A DNA stretch of 64,000 nucleotides from Flammeovirgaceae bacterium (GTDB lineage: Bacteria > Bacteroidota > Bacteroidia > Cytophagales > Cyclobacteriaceae), in assembly GCA_016709845.1 (NCBI GenBank), contig JADJMA010000008.1, forward strand, positions 124,001-188,000. The letters run 5' to 3'. The notes under the pieces are model-generated. The model was not told where the DNA came from and ran no database searches. It saw only the letters and a program-made list of their open reading frames with translations. Position 1 is the first letter of the stretch; each line of letters opens with the position of its first letter. A program made the translations under genes and the position numbers. Below, piece by piece: positions 52,327-61,364 of this stretch.

Positions 52327-52510
52327 GAGTTCATTGTTTTACCCAAAGGTAATACAGTCTGATTTATTCAATGGTGACATTCGTTACATTGATAGCCTAA
52401 ACAAACCTTCTATAATAAGGATTATTTGAGAAGGGCCAAAACAGTCGGTTTCCGACAAAATAACTTGTCTATATGTGACAAAAATCACTTATACACCTTG
52501 CGGAGTTGGT

Positions 52511-52518
52511 TATCTTTG
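52511..52518 (+). promoter_or_regulatory. TAnnTTTG promoter element, MBL/rhodanese gene
   Basis: TATCTTTG matches the Bacteroidota -7 consensus about 70 bp before the ATG at 52590, in a 263-bp divergent region with the thioredoxin gene. Confidence 0.45.
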
Positions 52519-52589
52519 TCATAAAATTGGGTGGATCCCGAACAGGTTCTAATTCAAAGGAATAATGTAATACGCTAAACCATAATCTT

Positions 52590-53996
52590 ATGTTTTTTCA
52601 ACACGTGTACGACAAAACTTTAGCTCAGGCAAGTTATTTTATCGGCTGTCAGAAGGCTGGTGTGGCCATTGTTATCGATGCTAAAAGAGATGTAGATACC
52701 TACCTCGAAATAGCGAAGCAGAACAATATGAAAATTACGCATATAACGGAAACTCATATTCACGCAGATTTTCTCACAGGCTCACGCGAACTCGCTAAAC
52801 TAACGGGCGCTGAATTGTACTTGTCGGACGAAGGCGGAGAGGGTTGGCTTTACGAATTTCCTCATGTTGGATTAAAGGACGGTAGTGTGATAAAGGTGGG
52901 CAACCTTTCTCTAAAAGTATTGCATACTCAGGTCACACTCCAGAGAGCATTAGCTTTTTTGCTAACGGATCATCCGGCCAGCGATGAACCGGTTATGCTA
53001 TTTACCGGAGATTTTGTTTTCGTTGGCGATGTGGGTCGCCCTGATTTATTGGAAAAGGCTGCTGGCTTTGTAGGAACCAAAGAGGCTGGCGCTAAGGAGA
53101 TGTATAAGTCAATTGCTAAGTTCAATGCCTTGGCTGATTACATTCAGGTATGGCCTGGCCACGGTGCTGGCTCTGCCTGCGGTAAAGCATTAGGTGCAGT
53201 GCCTAGTACAACCGTGGGATATGAAAAGGTTCGCAATTGGGCATTTCAATATCCAAAAGATGAAAATGGTTTTGTGAAATATTTGTTGGAAGATCAGCCC
53301 GAGCCACCTAAATATTTTGCCATGATGAAGAAGTTAAACAAGGTTGATCGGCCTTTATTAACGGAAGTACCTAAGCTTAAGAAATTAAGTACGGAGGAAT
53401 TTAAAACTGCCTACGACAAAGGGATAAAATTAATTGATGCGCGTAATAAAGTTGATTTTGCTAATGGATTCATTCCTGGCAGTATTAACATCCAAGGCAA
53501 CAATGCGTTCGCAACCTGGGCCGGTTGGTTTTTAAAATACGATGAGCCGTTTATGTTGGTGGCCACGCAAGCACAACTGGATGATCTGACTCGGAAATTA
53601 ATGCGAATTGGATTGGATAACGTTTATGGTTATATCGAAGATGTTTCTCCGTGGACTACCTTGGGAAACACACTCGAAAAAAGTAATGTTATCTCCTTTG
53701 AAGAATTCCAAAACCTGTACAAGAATAATAACATCCAGTTAGTGGATGTGCGGGGCGAATCTGAATTTAAGGCCGGGCATATAAAAGGGGCTGAGAATAT
53801 TTTTGTAGGTACCCTTTCTGAAAATCTCAGTAAACTAAAGAAAGATAAGCTGATTGTCATTCAGTGCCAGTCTGGTGACAGAACTGCTATTGCATATTCT
53901 CTTTTAGCCAAACATGGATTTAAGAATGTAAAGAACTATTCCGGGGGGATGAATGAATGGGTCAATACAGGTAATCCGGTTGTCAGTGTAAACTAA
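52590..53996 (+). CDS. CstB-like persulfide dioxygenase / rhodanese fusion (hidden compensating indels)
   Basis: 468 residues: an N-terminal MBL-fold persulfide dioxygenase (about 1-240), a rhodanese-like domain without catalytic Cys (about 265-360), and a catalytic rhodanese with Cys in VIQCQSGDRTA (near 433). This matches CstB of staphylococci: oxidation of persulfide to sulfite, then to thiosulfate. MBL marks: ETHIHADF, GDFVFVGDVGRPD, VWPGHGAG. As printed, residues 112-124 read HTQVTLQRALAF, but adding one C at 52929 and deleting one T of the run at 52955-52960 restores HTPGHTPESISF, which carries an iron ligand. The two errors cancel, so the frame stays open. Confidence 0.9.
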   Translation: MFFQHVYDKTLAQASYFIGCQKAGVAIVIDAKRDVDTYLEIAKQNNMKITHITETHIHADFLTGSRELAKLTGAELYLSDEGGEGWLYEFPHVGLKDGSVIKVGNLSLKVLHTQVTLQRALAFLLTDHPASDEPVMLFTGDFVFVGDVGRPDLLEKAAGFVGTKEAGAKEMYKSIAKFNALADYIQVWPGHGAGSACGKALGAVPSTTVGYEKVRNWAFQYPKDENGFVKYLLEDQPEPPKYFAMMKKLNKVDRPLLTEVPKLKKLSTEEFKTAYDKGIKLIDARNKVDFANGFIPGSINIQGNNAFATWAGWFLKYDEPFMLVATQAQLDDLTRKLMRIGLDNVYGYIEDVSPWTTLGNTLEKSNVISFEEFQNLYKNNNIQLVDVRGESEFKAGHIKGAENIFVGTLSENLSKLKKDKLIVIQCQSGDRTAIAYSLLAKHGFKNVKNYSGGMNEWVNTGNPVVSVN

Positions 53997-54073
53997 AGGT
54001 TAACTCTTTTACCTAAATCAATTGTGCTTCTGTCAACTATTTTGTTGCGCACATATTTTAAAATTGAAATCGT

Positions 54074-54307
54074 ATGAAGATTCTAAATGATTGGAAATTT
54101 CTGATAATGCTTTGCCTTACTTTGGGTCTGGCACCTTTTTTTCCAGAGCCTCATATTTGGGGAAAACTTAAATGGATTGCAGGTGGAGCGGTGGGCATGC
54201 AACCCATGGATTGGTTGGACACACTTTTTCATGGCCTACCTTGGTTGCTGCTATTAGGCTCCTTATTGGCAAGGGGTGCGGGGTATATGAAAATGATAAA
54301 GAATTAG
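54074..54307 (+). CDS. Small membrane protein of the sulfur island
   Basis: 77 residues with two hydrophobic segments (FLIMLCLTLGLAPFF and LPWLLLLGSLLA). No Cys motif. I do not recognise a named family, although similar small proteins accompany YeeE/rhodanese clusters. Between the CstB-like gene (77 bp upstream) and the DUF2892-like gene (23 bp downstream). Confidence 0.6.
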   Translation: MKILNDWKFLIMLCLTLGLAPFFPEPHIWGKLKWIAGGAVGMQPMDWLDTLFHGLPWLLLLGSLLARGAGYMKMIKN

Positions 54308-54330
54308 AGATACACAAAATATTTTAGAGC

Positions 54331-54603
54331 ATGACAATCGATACTATTAAAGCAACCTTATTTACTAACTGGCATCTGGCACGTAGCTTGAGACTTATTT
54401 TTGGAGTGTTTATTATGGTTCAGGCAATAGCAACCACTGATTTTCTGATCGGTATGATAGCAAGCTTATTTTTATTTCAAGCAATTACAAATACGGGTTG
54501 TTGCGGGGTTAGTAGTTGCGCAATACCAAATTCAACCGCAAAGGAAAAGATTTCTAATAGTGTGGTGGAGTACGAAGAAATTAAATCTGATAAGAGGAAT
54601 TGA
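54331..54603 (+). CDS. DUF2892-like membrane protein with Cys motif
   Basis: 90 residues, two transmembrane segments (SLRLIFGVFIMVQAIA and DFLIGMIASLFLFQAI). NTGCCGVSSC follows the second helix; the Cys-rich loop resembles the GCC motif seen in DUF2892 proteins fused or adjacent to rhodaneses. Probably handles a sulfur species at the membrane, inferred from Cys residues and context. Terminator follows at 54622. Confidence 0.7.
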   Translation: MTIDTIKATLFTNWHLARSLRLIFGVFIMVQAIATTDFLIGMIASLFLFQAITNTGCCGVSSCAIPNSTAKEKISNSVVEYEEIKSDKRN

Positions 54604-54621
54604 TTAATTTAATTAAGCATA

Positions 54622-54653
54622 AAAAGACCCTGTATTTCACAGCGTCTTTTTTT
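54622..54653 (+). terminator. Terminator ending the sulfur island
   Basis: AAAAGAC and CTGT pair with ACAG and GTCTTTT around ATTTC, with one C facing C in the stem, then a T-run. Confidence 0.8.
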
Positions 54654-54810
54654 ATGTAAGTGATTACAGTTTTATTCCTAAGCTGAGTTCTTAGCTACCG
54701 CAGACGGGTCCGAAGTGGGTGACTCCGCTTGGAAACAAAATTCTTAAAGACTCGCAGTGTTGAATATTCGAAAAGATAAAATCTCCTACGAATATCTCAA
54801 GAACCAGAAT

Positions 54811-55752
54811 TTATTCGTTTAATTTTTGTGCTATTTGTACAAAGGCAGCTTGCTGATTATCTAATTCTAACTGGCTAACAGAAGGTCTTAATTTCAATCG
54901 GGTAAAAACATGGATATCGAATCCATGATCTGAGCATCAATCTTGTTCCCATTAAAATCTCTCAATCCCTTGTAGATAAGTACTGTGCTTAATGAATTTG
55001 CTACTGGATCATTTTTTAGAATGAAACGTTTTTAAATAGGTGCCCTCGGGTAACTTAAATCCGTCCTCAAGCCCCTTCTGCACCTTTTTTATCAATTCAT
55101 TCAATTCCTTCACTGTTTCCTGAGGTCTGAAGTGATACCAATATTTATCTTCCTCCTTTGTTTGGTCGGTTTCAATGTAAACAAGCATAGGACCAATAAT
55201 ACCGGCAATAGATTGTAGTTTCACTGACGGAACAACAATCGGATCAATCAAGAAGATATTCTTTGGGGTAATATGAGAATTAAAATAGCCCGATTGCACA
55301 AGCTCCAATAGCAATGTTGAACCGGTAGAGGAACCCACAAAACTAATTTTTTTGTAACCCAATTTTTCGAGCGCTTCGTATTCTAGCTTAATCGTCTCAA
55401 GCCAGTCTTTCCAACTTGAGGCTCTGAAAGCATCATAGGTTAATCCATGTCCGCCTAATAGAACTTGAGAAACCCGATAGTTTTCATTCTGCGACCACTC
55501 CTGAAACTCACTCCACTCAAATGTGGAAGAAGTGTAACCATGCGCAGCAATAATGATATGCTTATATAAATCTTGAAGGGTTGGGTTTGCATACTTTGCG
55601 GAAATTAAAAACTGCTCCGGGTTGTTGATGGAAGGATCAAAGATGACATTACCATCTAACATGTCATCTTCAATAGGAGGATACTTGTCGCATCCCAGCA
55701 AGAGGGCAACCAGTAAAAAGCCAATGCTTACCTTCGCATATTGCGTTTTCAT
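54811..55752 (-). CDS. Lipoprotein alpha/beta hydrolase (frameshifted, C terminus beyond apparent stop)
   Basis: Minus strand. Lipobox LLLGC (Cys21) anchors it. Nucleophile elbow SFVGSSTGST (Ser about residue 140). The stop after FHSKK at 55009 comes from one extra A near 55018; removing it gives FHSKNDPVANS, which supplies the catalytic Asp, and one missing G near 54914 then yields DIHVFTRLKL with the His. The restored protein of about 313 residues ends at 54811. All three triad members appear only after correction. Likely esterase or thioesterase; substrate unknown. Confidence 0.72.
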
Positions 55753-55764
55753 AATCTACAGAGT

Positions 55765-56282
55765 TTAAAATAGTTTGTAGTAAATGATTAGATTATAAAA
55801 AAGAGGTTGCAACGTTCCTGGTGATTTTCCTTCCGACACTAAGTTTATGTTATAGCCTGTTCCAAGATTTACAATCAACGGCAGATTCATGAAATCGTAA
55901 CTCAACCCTATTTCTGGCGACAATAAAAAAGCATTATGGGATAACTCCTTAAAGATGTCTTCTTCAAGATCAGCGTGAAAAAATCCAGTATTTAATTTAG
56001 TATAAAAACGAAATGATTTTTCGTTGTGGAAATACCATAAAGCTGAAACCAGATAGCTTTCTTGTTTTAGTGCATTAGAATTAAATGCTGTACCTAATCG
56101 AGAGGTGATAAAATCAAAACCGACATGAAACTGACCCGGTTTGAAATTGGTGAAAGTATACTGTGCGGAAATGCCGTTTTCCCAATACATGCCAGCCGTT
56201 TTTGTGTTCTGATGCCAATTTTCAGTTCTTGACTATAAAGATTGCTCGCTGCGAGGACTAGGATTAAAGACACTAATTTCAT
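55765..56282 (-). CDS. Outer-membrane beta-barrel-like protein (frameshifted)
   Basis: Minus strand, ATG at 56282. Signal peptide MKLVSLILVLAASNLYSQE; then KIGIRTQKTAGMYWENGISAQYTF once one missing A near 56206 is restored. About 172 residues of alternating aromatic strands (GQFHVGFDFITSR, SYLVSALWYFHNEK, GLSYDFMNLPLIVNLGTGYN) ending LIIYYKLF, consistent with a small outer-membrane barrel. 12 bp upstream of the hydrolase start, so the two are probably cotranscribed. Function unknown. Confidence 0.65.
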
Positions 56283-56463
56283 TATGGAAAATGGAATTTT
56301 ATTTTGCGAGGACAGAATGAAATGGTCTATCAATATACAAAGTATTGACAAGTTAGTCTTAATGCTTATCTAAAATGAGTGAGAATTTACCATTAAGTTG
56401 TTGTTGGCGCATCAATCCTTTTAATGTTGGACAACAACAATCTGCTTGCTGTAACCTGAGAGT

Positions 56464-58297
56464 TTACTCTACTGTAACAGATTTTGCCAGATTACGGGGT
56501 TGATCAACATTGCACCCGCGCATTACCGCTATGTGGTACGATAAAAGTTGAAGCGGCACAACGGAAATTAAGGGTACAAGTGACTCGGTTACCGCGGGCA
56601 CCTCAATCACAAATTCAGACATTTTAGGAATTAATGTATCACCTTCGGTTACAATAGAAATAACCCGTCCTTTGCGCGCTTTTACTTCTTGAATATTTGA
56701 AACAATTTTTTCGTACGAACTGTCTTTGGTGGCGATAAAGGCTACCGGCATGGCGGCATCGATTAATGCGATGGGGCCGTGCTTCATTTCAGCAGCGGGA
56801 TATCCTTCCGCATGAATATAAGAGATCTCCTTTAGTTTTAGTGCTCCTTCTAATGCTACTGGAAAGTTATAACCTCTACCCAGGTAGAGAAAGTTACTGG
56901 AGTCCTTGAACTCAGCGGCTATCTTTTTTATTTGATCATTAAGGGTTAAGATTTTTTCTATTTTGGCTGGAAGATTCTCCATCTCTACTAACATTTCATT
57001 GAACTTCTGCTTAGTAATAGTCCCTTTCTTTTCGGCTACGATAAGCGCAATCATGTTGAGCACCGTTAATTGTGCTGTAAAGGCCTTGGTGCTCGCTACG
57101 CCAATTTCGGGTCCGGCATGCGTATAGGCACCCGCATGGGTTGCTCGTGGAATGGAAGAGCCAACTACATTACAAACACCAAAAATGATAGCACCTTTTG
57201 ATTTAGCTTGCTCAATAGCCGCCAGCGTATCGGCTGTTTCACCTGATTGTGAGATGGCAATAACAACATCTCCTTCGCGCACGATTGGATTGCGGTAGCG
57301 AAATTCGGAGGCATACTCCACTTCAACAGGAATTCTACAAAACTCTTCGAAAAATATTCAGCCACTAAGCCCGCATGCCAGCTTGTTCCGCAAGCGATGA
57401 TAATAATACGATCAGCCTGAACCAACTTGTTTAGGTATTCTCTGAGCCCACCTAATATTAATCGACCCGTTGCTGAATCTAAGCGCCCGCGCATGCAATC
57501 GCGAATAGAGCGGGGTTGCTCAAAGATCTCTTTCAGCATGAAGTGTTCAAAGCCTCCTTTTTCTATAGCCTCTAACTCCAGATCGATCGTTTGTACGTAG
57601 GGAGTTAAGGGCAGATTGGAAGTATCTTTGATAGTAAGTTTGCCATGATTAATGATAGCAATTTCCTGATCGTTCAGGTAAATAACTTCGTTGGTGTATT
57701 CTATAATGGGTGTGGCATCCGAGGCCATAAAAAATTCTCCACGACCCACCCCTAATACTAAAGGCTCCCCTTGCGGGCAGCAATTAATAAGTCTGGATCA
57801 TTTAACGACATTACCACGATGGCGTACGCGCCCACCACTTTGGTTAGAGCGAGCCGTACCGCCTCGTCTAATGAACACTGCTCGTTCTCCTGAATGTCTT
57901 CAATAAAATGAATAAAAACCTCGGTATCGGTTTCACTTAGAAAGGTGTGTCCCTTTCGAAGCAATTCATGTTTTAGGGATGAGTAGTTTTCAATAATACC
58001 ATTGTGAATGATAGCCAGATTTTTGGTGGCGGAATAATGAGGATGGGCATTTTCGTCATTGGGTTCACCATGAGTAGCCCAGCGGGTGTGGCCCATTCCA
58101 ATATGACTATCCAGTTTTTCATCTTTGATAAATCGCTCAAGTTCCGAAACCTTACCCTTCTTTTTATAAATATTAAGCCCGCCATTTAATAGCGCAATGC
58201 CGGTACTATCATATCCCCGATACTCTAAGCGCTTTAACCCTTTAATAATTACTTCATGAGCTTGGCGATGGCCAACGTAGGCTACAATTCCGCACAT
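56464..58297 (-). CDS. glmS: GlmS glutamine-fructose-6-phosphate aminotransferase (frameshifted)
   Basis: First step of UDP-GlcNAc synthesis: glutamine plus fructose-6-P to glucosamine-6-P. About 612 residues, the usual length. N-terminal nucleophile Cys2 (MCGIVAYVG), HTRWATHG, SDTEVFIHFIE; C-terminal SIS domains with SQSGETADTLAAIEQAK, RGYNFPVALEGALKLKEISYIHAEGYPAAEMKHG and the end NLAKSVTVE. Indels: one missing G in the G-run near 57763 (KGEPLVLG), one missing T near 57351 (AEYFFEEFCRIP). Essential gene, so sequence error is the likely cause. Confidence 0.97.
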
Positions 58298-58455
58298 AAT
58301 TAGTTAATAGGTTAGGGGTTTTCTGTCAGGGTTGACCGGGAATAATAAATTCTCAATTTGATATCGTCTTTTGAAAACCGGGTGCGACTTACAACTTGCC
58401 CATAGGTGGATCATTCGAAACGATGGACCAATACGGGTATCGTTTCTGACGTAAG

Positions 58456-59544
58456 TCAAAAAGTTGTTGAAAGAAGAATAATAGGGAATCCACTATACGA
58501 ATTATTGAGGCTTGAATAAGTCATCGAAAATAAGGAGGTACCCTGATCATCTGAAGCAAATTGTTTACCAAGATCGGTAGCAATTAATTTACCTTTAAAG
58601 GAAATAAAGTCGAGGGTATCTTGCAGTGTATTTATCGTGTTATACCGGTTGTCCGGGCTCAACATGGCCATAGAGATTAATGACAGCGGTTTATAGTCAG
58701 AAGAGGGATCAACACCGCCCATAACAAGTTCGGCTGAGTTAATGACAATGTTGGGAATCGTATCGATATAATCGTAATATTTTGAAATATCCAGTTTGGT
58801 CACGAGCGAGGCGCCACACTGGACATACCGTGCACTGGCCGGAAAATAATCCGTAAAGAAAGAATTTAAACCAGCCAATTCAGTAGCAGTGGGATCAATC
58901 GCATTGAATAATCGCTGACCGAAAGCATTATCTAATTTGATCCGGGTAGATATCACCGGGTCGGTATCGGTATCTTCGAACTCAGTATTAAATGTTTGGC
59001 CATCAATGTTCGCTTCTGCCGTGCCAATGGAAGTAGGATCAATATCCACATTAGAATTAAAGAAATGGTCGTCATCAAATTCTAACTCTTCGGCAATTTC
59101 ATGAACAGTATACTTTTGTACAGTTTGCCCTTGCGTTCCATAACTATAAAAATCATAGCGAAACTGTAATACAACGGAGTCAAACTCAGCATCTGCTTCT
59201 AATTTAATAGAAGTATCTACAGGTCGGAACTGTGAGTAAGCACCTGCACTCACCTTACCTAACTCCGGATCGGAATATTGCCCCACCAACATTCTGTTTA
59301 ATCCGCCTGCTACATTGCTGGTACTCAGGGAGTCCATCCAAAGCACGCTACTGGTGATAGGGATCTCAGCATAGACGACCTTGAATCTTTTTTGATTGCT
59401 TTTGAATCCTAATGAATTCAGGTCCTCCTCGCACGAAAAAAATAAAACAATAAGCAGTAGGGGTAATAGGCTTTTAGCCCACCAACTCCGTATAAAGATT
59501 ATAAAACGATTCTGTGTAGTTATCGTCTTTCTCGATGGTTTCAA
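58456..59544 (-). CDS. DUF4270 lipoprotein (start uncertain)
   Basis: Minus strand. LLPLLLIVLFFSC gives a lipobox at Cys38, followed by EEDLNSLGFK, then a long beta-rich region (SVLWMDSLSTSNVAGGLNRMLVGQYSDPELG is the recognisable family start). DUF4270 proteins are Bacteroidota surface lipoproteins of unknown function. No ATG or GTG lies in frame at the signal peptide; the only in-frame start is TTG at 59544, which would overlap the upstream GT5 gene by 71 bp. The true start may be obscured by an indel. Follows that gene, as in several Bacteroidota. Confidence 0.78.
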   Translation of the reverse strand: MKPSRKTITTQNRFIIFIRSWWAKSLLPLLLIVLFFSCEEDLNSLGFKSNQKRFKVVYAEIPITSSVLWMDSLSTSNVAGGLNRMLVGQYSDPELGKVSAGAYSQFRPVDTSIKLEADAEFDSVVLQFRYDFYSYGTQGQTVQKYTVHEIAEELEFDDDHFFNSNVDIDPTSIGTAEANIDGQTFNTEFEDTDTDPVISTRIKLDNAFGQRLFNAIDPTATELAGLNSFFTDYFPASARYVQCGASLVTKLDISKYYDYIDTIPNIVINSAELVMGGVDPSSDYKPLSLISMAMLSPDNRYNTINTLQDTLDFISFKGKLIATDLGKQFASDDQGTSLFSMTYSSLNNSYSGFPIILLSTTF

Positions 59545-60277
59545 TTTTTGTCTCTTTAAGCTTCTTAACTAATCCTTCTAACTTTTTATTGTCTCCACCT
59601 GTAGAAACAACATCTGAGAATTGAGCGCCTAATTTAATAAATCCCTCGTAATCCGCAGTTTTTAAATGACCCAGCATCGTATCCTCAATATCCATCATAC
59701 GCACCTTGCCCATTAAATCACCTTTAAATTTGTGACTGAAGCTATTGTTGTAAATGGTGAACACAGTTTTCGTGTTTTTGAACAACGGATCGTTCTTATA
59801 CGTAGTTTTAAGATATAAGGGTATGAAGCTTGTAATCCAATCGTTACAATGAACAACATCGGGAGCCCAGCCTAGTTTACGAACTGTTTCGATAACGCCT
59901 TTACAGAAGAAAATGGCACGTTCGTCATTATCCTCGTAAAACTTATTTTCCTTGTCGTGAAACATAGATTTACGATGGAAATAATCCTCGTTATCAATGA
60001 AGTAAACTTGAAGTTTTGCGTTAGGGATCGAGGCAACTTTAATAATCAAAGGCTTCTCCTCATCACCCACCGCTATGTTTATGCCCGAAAGTCTAACTAC
60101 TTCGTGTAAACGATTTTTTCGTTCGTTAATTAACCCAAACCTTGGCACCAAAATGCGAATCTCCATTCCTCGTTCTTGCATAGCCTGAGGAAGTTTTCTG
60201 ACAAAGTCAGCGACCTCCGTGGTTTGCAGAAAAGGATTGATTTCGCTGGCGACATATAGGATACGGATTTTTGACAT
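59474..60277 (-). CDS. Short glycogen/starch synthase-like protein (GT5 catalytic domain only)
   Basis: 267 residues, cytosolic. Begins ILYVASEINPFLQTTEVADFVRKLP, matching the N-terminal ADP-glucose-binding half of glycogen synthase (GT5 normally about 470-490 residues); FCKGVIETVRKLGWAPDVVHCNDW also matches. The KTGGL-type loop of full enzymes is replaced (TTEVADF), and the C-terminal GT1-like half is absent. Such short proteins next to panC and DUF4270 recur in Bacteroidota. Enzymatic activity is doubtful. Start at 60277, divergent from panC with 119 bp between. Confidence 0.78.
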   Translation of the reverse strand: MSKIRILYVASEINPFLQTTEVADFVRKLPQAMQERGMEIRILVPRFGLINERKNRLHEVVRLSGINIAVGDEEKPLIIKVASIPNAKLQVYFIDNEDYFHRKSMFHDKENKFYEDNDERAIFFCKGVIETVRKLGWAPDVVHCNDWITSFIPLYLKTTYKNDPLFKNTKTVFTIYNNSFSHKFKGDLMGKVRMMDIEDTMLGHLKTADYEGFIKLGAQFSDVVSTGGDNKKLEGLVKKLKETKIETIEKDDNYTESFYNLYTELVG

Positions 60278-60366
60278 AATATGGATTTTTAATTCAAAAT
60301 GAAAAACAGAACCACAAAAGTACGCAATTTTCGCCCCTTCTTCAACTTATCTTCGGATATAAGGCC

Positions 60367-60374
60367 TATATTTG
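60367..60374 (+). promoter_or_regulatory. TAnnTTTG promoter element, panC
   Basis: TATATTTG matches the Bacteroidota -7 consensus 22 bp before the panC ATG at 60397, in the divergent region with the GT5 gene. Confidence 0.5.
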
Positions 60375-60396
60375 CGACCCTTAAAAAAGGCCAAAA

Positions 60397-61245
60397 ATGC
60401 GTGTTTTCAATGAAATAGAGCCTTTAAAGGCCTTTTTAAGGAAAGAAAAAATAGATTCCAATTCTGTTGGTTTTGTTCCTACCATGGGGGCCCTTCATCA
60501 AGGCCATCTTTCCCTTATAGAAGCTTCTCGAGTCGAAAATTCGATTACGGTTTGCAGCATTTTTGTAAATCCTACCCAGTTTAATAACCCGGCCGATTTG
60601 GCTAAATATCCCCGAACACTCGAGGCTGATAAAGTTTTATTGGAAAGAGCTAAGTGTGATATTTTGTTTTGCCCAGAGACTTCGCAGATGTATTCGTCTC
60701 AAAGCCAGGTTACCTTTGATTTTGGGAAACTTGATAAAATGATGGAGGGACATTACAGGCCCGGTCACTTTAGTGGTGTAGCTCTGGTGGTGTCTAAACT
60801 GCTCCATATTGTTTCTCCAGACAGGGCTTACTTTGGACAAAAGGATTATCAGCAGTTTAAGATAATTGAAAAACTGGTTGCCGATTTAAAGTTTGATGTT
60901 TCGCTTCGATGCATGCTTATCAAGCGTGAAACGGATGGGCTGGCCATGTCTTCACGCAATGCGCGTCTCTCCAATGAGCAACGAAGCAAGGCCATTGTTT
61001 TTTATCAATCTTTATTAGAGGCGAAGGCATTACTCCAGAAAGGAAATTCAGTGAAGCGAGTTTACGAATCAATCACTAAAAATTTTGAAAGGATAGGTGA
61101 TGTTAAATTGGAATATTTTGAATTAGCCGACACAACAAACTTAACACCAACAGAAAACGTTTCTGATAACGCGATACTACTTATCGCTGGGTACGTTGGC
61201 GAAATTCGGTTAATCGATAATTTATTGATGAAGGATGCAGATTGA
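60397..61245 (+). CDS. panC: Pantoate-beta-alanine ligase
   Basis: Joins pantoate and beta-alanine to pantothenate with ATP. 282 residues, the usual length. HIGH-like region VGFVPTMGALHQGHLSLIEAS (about 23-43), FVNPTQFNNPADLAKYPRT, GVALVVSKLLHIVSPDRAYFGQKDYQQ, and MSSRNARLS (KMSKS-like). Frame intact. The last bases overlap the start of the panD remnant. Confidence 0.97.
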   Translation: MRVFNEIEPLKAFLRKEKIDSNSVGFVPTMGALHQGHLSLIEASRVENSITVCSIFVNPTQFNNPADLAKYPRTLEADKVLLERAKCDILFCPETSQMYSSQSQVTFDFGKLDKMMEGHYRPGHFSGVALVVSKLLHIVSPDRAYFGQKDYQQFKIIEKLVADLKFDVSLRCMLIKRETDGLAMSSRNARLSNEQRSKAIVFYQSLLEAKALLQKGNSVKRVYESITKNFERIGDVKLEYFELADTTNLTPTENVSDNAILLIAGYVGEIRLIDNLLMKDAD

Positions 61246-61348
61246 GGGTATGGTAATAATTATTTCAGATGCTTCGATGGAATTAGAAGAAGCCCGTAAT
61301 TTTAAACCATCTTTGATTTTCGCTGATACGAAGAACAGATTGAATTAA
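61235..61348 (+). pseudogene. panD: PanD aspartate decarboxylase with internal in-frame deletion
   Basis: 37 codons: the N-terminal MQIE joins straight to the C-terminal end GMVIIISDASMELEEARNFK, PSLIFADTKNRLN. In full PanD (about 116 residues) roughly 79 residues lie between, including the Gly-Ser self-cleavage site that makes the pyruvoyl group and the catalytic Tyr/Lys. The frame is kept (about 237 bp absent). ATG at 61235 overlaps the panC end by 11 bp, as in intact panC-panD operons. Without the core there is no beta-alanine synthesis from aspartate. It may be an assembly collapse. Confidence 0.75.
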
Positions 61349-61364
61349 TTATTCCCAACACACC

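Noticed and set aside
52741..52790. Phe in place of the second His of the HxHxDH motif as a lost metal ligand in the MBL enzyme.
   Set aside because: Persulfide dioxygenases bind one iron, with the first His, the HTPGHT-type His and an Asp as ligands, so the Phe does not remove a ligand; no indel is evident there.
54654..54810. Possible small gene or element between the sulfur island and the hydrolase.
   Set aside because: No reading frame, repeat or RNA fold could be supported.
60278..60396. Riboswitch-like leader before panC.
   Set aside because: Only 22 bp lie between the promoter element and the ATG, too short for a riboswitch.
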